This document shows, one piece after another, positions 12,653 through 17,978 of a stretch of DNA of 17,978 nt (position 1 is its first letter; each line of letters starts with the position of its first letter). A program made the position numbers and the translations under genes. The notes beneath the pieces were generated by a model. It searched no databases. It saw only the letters and a program-made list of their open reading frames with translations, and had not been told where the DNA came from. Source of the DNA: an uncultured Parvibacter sp. (lineage in GTDB: Bacteria > Actinomycetota > Coriobacteriia > Coriobacteriales > Eggerthellaceae); contig CAJUNI010000005.1 in the NCBI GenBank assembly GCA_910587945.1, positions 1 through 17,978 of the forward strand, given 5' to 3'.

Positions 12653-15153
12653 TGAGTCCGCCGCCGGAAGAGCCAAAAGCTCAGAGCGCCGAGTAGGGTG
12701 AGCAGAGCAGAGCCTCCGAAGAAGGCGGGGCCCTGAGTCTCTATCCAAGAGCCTACCGGATCACCCGTGCGCGCCAGGGGAGTGTTGTTGGTTGTCGAGG
12801 GCGGCACGGAGGGTACTTCTACGGTGATGCGGGCTGAAGCGTAGACGGGATCCAGGGTTTTGGCTTCGGCTTGAGCGTGGTTGATGAGATCACCAGCGGG
12901 GGTGGCGCTGTCTACCACCGCGCTATAGCCAATGTCGACAACCGTTCCATCCGCCACATCACCACAAGCTACAGAGAAGCTGTCAGACCTAAAGGTAACC
13001 GGCGCATTAGAAACGTTTCCTCCTATCCACACGCGGATACTATCTTCAAGAATATGCAGGCCTGCAGGATAGGTATCGGTAATCACAAGGTCTTGCAGAT
13101 CTCCTTTGGCCTGGGCGGTAAGGAGATAGTGCACTTCGTCACCCGGGGTTACGCGCGTGGCGTCCACCGACTTTTCCAGGGTTAATCCGGGAGGAGCTTC
13201 CTTGGGGCCGGGAGCTTCGATGGGGGTAATGACAGCTGAATCTTGGACTTCCGGGGCGTTGTTGGCCCAGGTGTGGGCCGTGTTTTCTAGGACCTCACCG
13301 TCATTATCGGTTTGAAAGGACACGAAGTAGCGCAGTCTGAGCGTTTCTTGGGAACCTAAATTTTGATGGGTGTGCAGTTCAAATCCTCGGACGTTTCCTG
13401 CGTCGTCGTAGAGATAGGTTACATCGGTGGCAAACACGCGTTGATTCGCGTGATTGATAAGCTCCAGAGACCCTTCCACGATAGTCAGCGGGGCGCCGTT
13501 GTAAGGGGCAAACTCGTCTCTGATAACCACGTCTTGGGCGATGGTTCCCGGTTCAGTGTTTTGGACCGTGAGGGTGTAGGCCACAAGCCCACCCGGTTCA
13601 AAGGTTTCGCTATTACAAGTTTTCTCAATTTGGAGCACCGGGGGAACCAGGTCCACTTCTACCTCATTGGTCTCTTGAGTAAACGTGCCATTGAAGTGTG
13701 AAAGCCCCTTATTTTTCAGGGTAAGGCTGCCGTCCTCGGGATAGCTATCGATGACGCTTTCGATAACCAAGGTATAGCTATGGCCATAAATACTCTCCAG
13801 AGCTAAGTCAAAGTCGTAGCGCACTTCTTGACCGCCCAGGCCGCTTTTGGTTCCTGAGGCTACTTCGGTGCCATCCTCACGATAGACATGAAGGGCAGTC
13901 GCACGACATTCCTTGGGAAGGGCGTCGGTTAAGGCAAAAGCGGTATAGGATCCAAGCATCTCATCACGTCCGGGAACCTCTTGTTCGATAGACCAAGAAA
14001 CCGTGTCGCCCAGGGCGTAAGGACTGTTGGCATCAACCTGCTTGGTGGGTGGCGGGGGTTCAACCGATCCAATGCTTCCAAAGTAGGGCATGTTGTGGGT
14101 CCAGCCTTGAGTGTCAACAACGTCAAAGCGGAAGCTTTGTCCCTGGGTTACTCCGTAGAGCGTAACGGCAAGGTCGCTGTTGGAAGGACGCTGGCTGGTG
14201 GTGTCATCGCGATTGTAGAAAAAGCTATCCGTCTGATCGGCGCGAGAGGGAAAGGTGATTGAGGGGAAATTGCTGCCGGCATAACTGGTTAGATCTCCCC
14301 AGCGCTCCACCAGCGAGGAGGAGGTGAGATAAATCGTTTCGTAGAGGGGGTGGGGCCGTACTGCCTCATTGCCGTCAATACGTCCATCAAGAGGGTTGGG
14401 GATATTTTGGGTGTCGGCATCCAAGGATTGGATCGTGATGAAGGCTGAGGAGAGATCAAGGTGATCCTCGGGGTTGCCGTTTTTGTAGAAGTTGAGATCG
14501 ACGGTCGCGTGGCAAGCCAAGAGGAGCCAATAGCCTCCCGTGAAGTTTGCTGCTAAGCGAACTTGCGGGTAGGCCGGAATGGAAGCGGCGGGATGAAGCG
14601 GCATACTGGCATAGGGAAGGCCAAGCATGGCATAGGCTAGTGTGTTGTATTCCTGGGGCATCATGCGAAAGTTATTCATAGTCATAACAACGCCGAGGGT
14701 TTCGCCCGTGGTGGGGTCATAGCCCACGTTGCGATAGTTGGCGGTAATGGCGATAGATCCTGGGCGCAGATATTCGTTGCTTAAATCAATGATGTATTCG
14801 TCGTTGTAGCCCGATTCGATGGGGTACATGGTTTTATCTTTCAATGCTTTGGGGGCACCTACAACTTTCACATCCTCCGGCGTTAAGGTGGGCTCGTCGG
14901 TTACCACAATATGGTTGCGCCCTTGCATCGTGGTGGAATCAATACGCAAGACAGAAGTGTCGGCTCCGAATGCGACAGAAGGTAAGCAGAAGAGGCTGCA
15001 GACGAGGGCGATGAGTGCAAGCGCCGCATGTGCTTGCGGCCAATAGCGGCGACGGGATTGGCGCGAGCGCGAAGAAAGGCGGCGAGCGCGCGGTTCCTTA
15101 AACGGGGGTTTGGGGGGCCGCGGCGCCAGGATGGACACCAGGGAGCTAGGCAT
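12649..15153 (-). CDS. Cell-wall-anchored surface protein with isopeptide/DUF11-type domains and LARTG sorting signal
   Basis: An 834-residue secreted adhesin or pilin-like protein. The N-terminus has a long, very basic region, then a hydrophobic core (about 43-61) and a likely cleavage site near residue 64 (AFGA|D). Residues about 65-365 form a region I do not recognise. About 366-503 resemble fimbrial isopeptide D2 domains (TKQVDANSPYALGDTVSWSI). Two DUF11-like domains follow: about 504-648 (LQIEKTCNSETFEPGGLVAY) and 660-785 (LTLEKSVDATRVTPGDEVHY). The end is a sorting signal: LARTG (793-797), a hydrophobic stretch (about 812-828) and RRR. GAAAGG 8 bases before ATG 15153 supports the start. 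The sortase gene overlaps it by 4 bases. Such proteins commonly mediate adhesion; the ligand is unknown. Confidence 0.88.
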   Translation of the reverse strand: MPSSLVSILAPRPPKPPFKEPRARRLSSRSRQSRRRYWPQAHAALALIALVCSLFCLPSVAFGADTSVLRIDSTTMQGRNHIVVTDEPTLTPEDVKVVGAPKALKDKTMYPIESGYNDEYIIDLSNEYLRPGSIAITANYRNVGYDPTTGETLGVVMTMNNFRMMPQEYNTLAYAMLGLPYASMPLHPAASIPAYPQVRLAANFTGGYWLLLACHATVDLNFYKNGNPEDHLDLSSAFITIQSLDADTQNIPNPLDGRIDGNEAVRPHPLYETIYLTSSSLVERWGDLTSYAGSNFPSITFPSRADQTDSFFYNRDDTTSQRPSNSDLAVTLYGVTQGQSFRFDVVDTQGWTHNMPYFGSIGSVEPPPPTKQVDANSPYALGDTVSWSIEQEVPGRDEMLGSYTAFALTDALPKECRATALHVYREDGTEVASGTKSGLGGQEVRYDFDLALESIYGHSYTLVIESVIDSYPEDGSLTLKNKGLSHFNGTFTQETNEVEVDLVPPVLQIEKTCNSETFEPGGLVAYTLTVQNTEPGTIAQDVVIRDEFAPYNGAPLTIVEGSLELINHANQRVFATDVTYLYDDAGNVRGFELHTHQNLGSQETLRLRYFVSFQTDNDGEVLENTAHTWANNAPEVQDSAVITPIEAPGPKEAPPGLTLEKSVDATRVTPGDEVHYLLTAQAKGDLQDLVITDTYPAGLHILEDSIRVWIGGNVSNAPVTFRSDSFSVACGDVADGTVVDIGYSAVVDSATPAGDLINHAQAEAKTLDPVYASARITVEVPSVPPSTTNNTPLARTGDPVGSWIETQGPAFFGGSALLTLLGALSFWLFRRRTQ

Positions 15154-15754
15154 GACGGGGACCTTTCTCGTGAGGGGACGTTGGGTGAAGAATCCTAGTC
15201 ATGCCACTTCTCAATTCCATCCAAAAAGGAGTCCATGCAGAGCAGTAAAGTTATCGCTTCATGCCTGCGCAGACTCGAAAGCCATCGCCGAAATTCGGGG
15301 CAAACGTCCGCCGGTAACCCGAAGAGTGCCGACCCTGTTCTTCTGGGTATCAAGGGGCTTCGTTCGGCTATCGACTAACTTCTCGCATCTCTCAAGTAAC
15401 TTCCTCCCGCAAGCTTGTAAACTCCTTCGGGCAGCAAGCATCTTCCTTCTTCGCGCTTGCAACTTCCTTCACATGGCTGCCAAATATCTCTTAAACAGCG
15501 GGCAACTTCCCTCGGGCGTCTGCCAAATTTCCCTTAGCCCCTACCTCTCGTTTTTTGGTGGAGAGCGGGGGTTGGTAGCGGGGTGGTACGGGAGTTTTCC
15601 TATACTGGGCAGGAGCAGAAAGCCATCTCATGGCGCTAGGTTTTGTCTATCCGTATTAATTGTCCCGGTTGCTACTGCCCGGGAGTGCTATCAAGGTGAA
15701 GCTGGGGTTTTTAAGATCAGCTTCTCCTAGAACACCTTAAGAAAGGATCGTTCT
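15154..15754. other. 601-bp divergent intergenic region between surface-protein gene and rseP
   Basis: It holds an array of degenerate 21-bp repeats (15356-15545). On the + strand AAAAAGGAG (15224-15232) precedes ATG 15235, opening a 47-codon frame ending at 15378; it resembles nothing known and may be chance. A longer + strand frame stays open through the whole array to 15730. TATACT at 15601-15606 could be a -10 box but lacks a -35 at proper spacing. A 7-bp hairpin, GAAGCTG (15698-15704) with CAGCTTC (15718-15724), lies just before the rseP ribosome site. Promoters for both flanking genes must lie here or close by. Confidence 0.6.
15356..15545. repeat. Degenerate 21-bp tandem repeat array
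   Basis: About nine units in 21-bp register: 15356, 15377, 15398, 15419, 15440, 15461, 15482 (22 bp), 15504 and 15525. The best units read roughly AACTTCCTCC or AACTTCCTTC, then a variable middle and GCTTGY or GCTGCC. Read on the - strand the units give heptads such as KLQARRR, KMLAARR, SLQACGR and KLLERCE, with in-frame stops in two other units. On the + strand they stay open as NFLPQAC, KLLRAAS, IFLLRAC, NFLHMAA. Confidence 0.65.
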
Positions 15755-16882
15755 TTGGACGTTTTGCTCATTATTTTATGTGCGGTCATCGTCATTGGCC
15801 TGTTGGTTTTCATTCACGAAGGAGGCCATTACTTAGCGGCGCGTGCTTTTGGCGTTCGCGTAACGGAGTTCATGTTGGGCTTGCCGGGGCCAAGTGTGGG
15901 ATTCACTGCAGGAGGTACCCGTTTCGGAGTGACCGCGGTTCCACTGGGCGGCTATGCCAAAGTTTGCGGCATGGAGCCAGGACCTATGTCTCCTCATCTT
16001 GAAGCCGCTCTTGCATCAGTTTATCGTCGCGGTACGGCCAACATGGAAGACGTGGCGGCGGACTGTGGCATCAGTGATGACGAGGCCTATGAGGCTCTTG
16101 AGGAATTGGTCGAGTGGGGAAGTATTGCGGCTCCCACCAAGAAGGACCCCTACAACACCTATCGTGCGCGGGAGGTGAAGCCGACCCGCCGTGAGCAGCG
16201 CAAAGCTCAGACTGCCTCACAACCGGCGCTACCAAGCTATGCTCTGGGCGAGAGTCGTCCGGTGGCGGATCCTCAGGCGTTATTTGAGTCGGAATATCGC
16301 CAGCAATATCGCTCGCTGCCTTTCTGGAAGCGCTCGGTCATTTTGCTGGCGGGCATTTTCGTCAATCTTCTCTTCGCTGTTCTTGCCTTTATCATCTTGT
16401 TCTCGGTGATTGGCTTTGCGGTGCAAAACACCCAAACCGGCGAAGTCTTCCAATTCCATGCGAGCCCCTGGCAGTCCATTGTGGCGGGTTTCACCTATAT
16501 CGGCATGGTGGTCCAAGCGGTTTTGGGGCTCTTTAATCCTGCTACAGCGGCAGCAACGGTGTCGGATTCCACCTCCATTGTGGGTATTGCGGTGCTCTCG
16601 AAAACAGCTCTGGAGCAAGGCTTTTTCACAGGGTTGCAGTTTATGGCAATGATCTCGGTGTCGTTGGGCATCATGAATTTGCTGCCCATTCCCCCCTTAG
16701 ATGGCGGCCGCTTCGTTATTGAAGTCTTCCAAAAAGTGACGCGGAAAACGGTATCTACCCGGGCGTTGAGCTATATGTCTATGGCGGGCATGGCGCTCTT
16801 TATTGGGTTCTGTATTTTCATGGTGAATCAAGACATCCAAAATCTCATCGCAGGCACGGGCGTTTTCGCCTCGCCTGCGTAA
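15755..16882 (+). CDS. rseP: Site-2 metalloprotease, RseP/RasP family, without PDZ domain
   Basis: An intramembrane zinc protease that cuts membrane-bound anti-sigma factors or signal peptide remnants. It has 375 residues. The first membrane helix carries HEGGH (21-25) with the zinc ligands and catalytic Glu. GVTAVPLGGYAKVCGM follows. The last third has several helices and NLLPIPPLDGGR, with the third zinc ligand Asp316. Family members normally carry one or two PDZ domains in the middle. Here residues about 82-138 look like a winged-helix unit (ANMEDVAADCGISDDEAYEA, then LEELVEWGSIA), followed by a charged linker to about 185. The TTG start is supported by AAAGGA (15742-15747) at 7-bp spacing. 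The ispG start lies 25 bases downstream. It is normally adjacent to dxr; the sortase island separates them here. Confidence 0.9.
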   Translation: MDVLLIILCAVIVIGLLVFIHEGGHYLAARAFGVRVTEFMLGLPGPSVGFTAGGTRFGVTAVPLGGYAKVCGMEPGPMSPHLEAALASVYRRGTANMEDVAADCGISDDEAYEALEELVEWGSIAAPTKKDPYNTYRAREVKPTRREQRKAQTASQPALPSYALGESRPVADPQALFESEYRQQYRSLPFWKRSVILLAGIFVNLLFAVLAFIILFSVIGFAVQNTQTGEVFQFHASPWQSIVAGFTYIGMVVQAVLGLFNPATAAATVSDSTSIVGIAVLSKTALEQGFFTGLQFMAMISVSLGIMNLLPIPPLDGGRFVIEVFQKVTRKTVSTRALSYMSMAGMALFIGFCIFMVNQDIQNLIAGTGVFASPA

Positions 16883-16907
16883 ACCTCTAAGGGAAAGAGA
16901 GGCGCTG

Positions 16908-17978
16908 ATGAATCAATCGCAGGACAGACCCCTGGCGCGCACTCAAACGCGACAGCTCTGGGTTGGGTCGGTGCCCGTGGGCGGCGGCGCTCCGGTGGCT
17001 GTGCAGTCTATGCTGAATGCCCCGGCCCAAGATGTGGCGGCCAATCTGGCTCAAATTGAAGCGCTGGCAGCAGCGGGTTGCGAAATTGTGCGGATGGCTA
17101 TCCCTTCAAAAGCCTGCTTGGATGCCTTCGAAGCGGTCTGCGAAGCATCACCTCTGCCCGTGGTAGCCGATGTCCATTTTGACGCTGACATTGCCATTGA
17201 AGCAGCGCGTCGAGGTGCCGCTAAATTGCGTATTAACCCGGGCAACATCGGCGGTCTTGCCCAAACTGATCGCGTGTTAGAGGCAGCAGCTGAGGCGGGA
17301 ATTCCCATTCGCATTGGGGTGAATGCGGGTTCCTTAGATGATAGTTTGGCCCAGCGCAGTGATCTGACGCTTCCCCAGAAGCTGGCAGCATCGGCGGTGG
17401 AGTATGTGAATTATTGCGAAAGCAAGGGTTTTAACGATCTTGCCGTTTCGGCCAAGGCTCACGATGTACCCACCACTATTGCGGCCTATGAGCAGCTCTC
17501 CCGGGATTTGCCTCAGGTGCCGCTGCATATTGGGGTAACGGAAGCGGGCACGGCCTTCCAAGGCATCATTAAATCCAGCGCTGGCCTCGGGGTTCTTTTG
17601 CAAGAGGGTATTGGCGATACGATGCGTATTTCCTTAACCGATGATCCGGTGGTGGAAGTGCGCGCCTGTTGGACGTTGCTCTCAGCACTGGATTTGCGTC
17701 GGCGTGGCCCTGAACTCATTAGTTGTCCCACCTGTGGTCGCTGTAAGGTGGACTTGATTACCCTGGCGCAAACGGTGGAAGAGCACCTGAAAGATCGCAC
17801 CGAGCCGTGCAAAGTGGCCGTGATGGGTTGTGTAGTGAATGGCCCAGGCGAAGCCGCCGATGCCGATATCGGAGTAGCCTGCGGTGATGGCGTCGGCATT
17901 GTATTTGCCCATGGTAAAATCATCCGCAAAGTCCCTGAAGCAGAAATTGTTGACGCTCTTATTGAGGAGATTGAGCCC
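16908..17978 (+). CDS. ispG: 4-hydroxy-3-methylbut-2-enyl diphosphate synthase (flavodoxin/ferredoxin), 3' end outside window
   Basis: Sixth step of the MEP pathway: reductive ring opening of MEcPP to HMBPP on a 4Fe-4S cluster. The frame is open from ATG 16908 to the window end, giving 357 residues, so probably only a short C-terminus is missing. Cluster ligands are C273 and C276 in SCPTCGRC and C308 in MGCVVNGPGE, with Glu315 as fourth ligand. This is the same spacing as I recall for E. coli (270, 273, 305, 312). The TIM-barrel half shows VQSMLNAPAQD, AGCEIVRMAIP, VVADVHFD, KLRINPGNIG, IRIGVNAGSL and HIGVTEAG. GAGAGG (16897-16902) with 5-bp spacing supports the start. It is co-directional with rseP, 25 bases after it, and works in the same pathway as dxr. 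Confidence 0.96.
   Translation, partial: MNQSQDRPLARTQTRQLWVGSVPVGGGAPVAVQSMLNAPAQDVAANLAQIEALAAAGCEIVRMAIPSKACLDAFEAVCEASPLPVVADVHFDADIAIEAARRGAAKLRINPGNIGGLAQTDRVLEAAAEAGIPIRIGVNAGSLDDSLAQRSDLTLPQKLAASAVEYVNYCESKGFNDLAVSAKAHDVPTTIAAYEQLSRDLPQVPLHIGVTEAGTAFQGIIKSSAGLGVLLQEGIGDTMRISLTDDPVVEVRACWTLLSALDLRRRGPELISCPTCGRCKVDLITLAQTVEEHLKDRTEPCKVAVMGCVVNGPGEAADADIGVACGDGVGIVFAHGKIIRKVPEAEIVDALIEEIEP

Noticed and set aside
12652..12748. Sortase start at ATG 12748
   Set aside because: That start lies well inside the 3' end of the surface-protein gene, with a 100-bp overlap and no ribosome site. The ATGA overlap at 12652 is more natural.
15356..15545. 21-bp repeats considered as a CRISPR array
   Set aside because: Units are directly abutting and degenerate, with no spacers between identical repeats, and no cas gene is in the window.

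Overview
The window looks like chromosome of a Gram-positive, host-associated, anaerobe-type actinobacterium, most likely class Coriobacteriia. This is an inference from three things: gene content (lipoprotein solute receptor, sortase with an anchored surface protein, the MEP isoprenoid genes dxr and ispG, a ferredoxin-type dicluster protein), the mid-50s G+C impression, and the gene order pyrH-frr-uppS-cdsA-dxr-rseP-ispG. I cannot name the genus.

Left part (1-5036). The window opens inside a truncated gene for a protein with two 4Fe-4S clusters. A complete polar amino acid ABC importer follows: lipoprotein receptor, permease and ATPase, on the + strand with its own promoter. Next is a lone rhamnulose-1-phosphate aldolase (rhaD) ending at a strong bidirectional terminator. 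A GNAT acetyltransferase faces it on the - strand.

Middle part (5037-11660). A 545-bp regulatory region with a promoter, an 11-bp-spaced direct repeat and three RNA dyads leads into a membrane-anchored HtrA protease closed by a UUCG-loop terminator. Then comes a compact run: pyrH (UMP kinase), frr (ribosome recycling), uppS (undecaprenyl diphosphate synthase), cdsA (CDP-diacylglycerol synthase) and dxr (second MEP step). This run links nucleotide supply, translation, lipid carrier, phospholipid and isoprenoid synthesis.

Right part (11657-17978). Where rseP and ispG would be expected directly after dxr, a - strand island intervenes. It holds a large cell-wall-anchored, isopeptide/DUF11-type surface protein with an LARTG sorting signal and, overlapping it by ATGA, a class B sortase. 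A 601-bp gap with an array of degenerate 21-bp tandem repeats separates the island from rseP (site-2 protease) and ispG (cut by the window end). The RseP homologue lacks a recognisable PDZ domain and carries a winged-helix-like segment in its place.

Most noteworthy: the PDZ-less RseP, the 21-bp repeat array, the sortase/adhesin island inside a housekeeping cluster, and several structured leaders (htrA, frr, and the receptor-permease gap of the ABC importer). No RNA genes, insertion sequences or CRISPR arrays were recognised.
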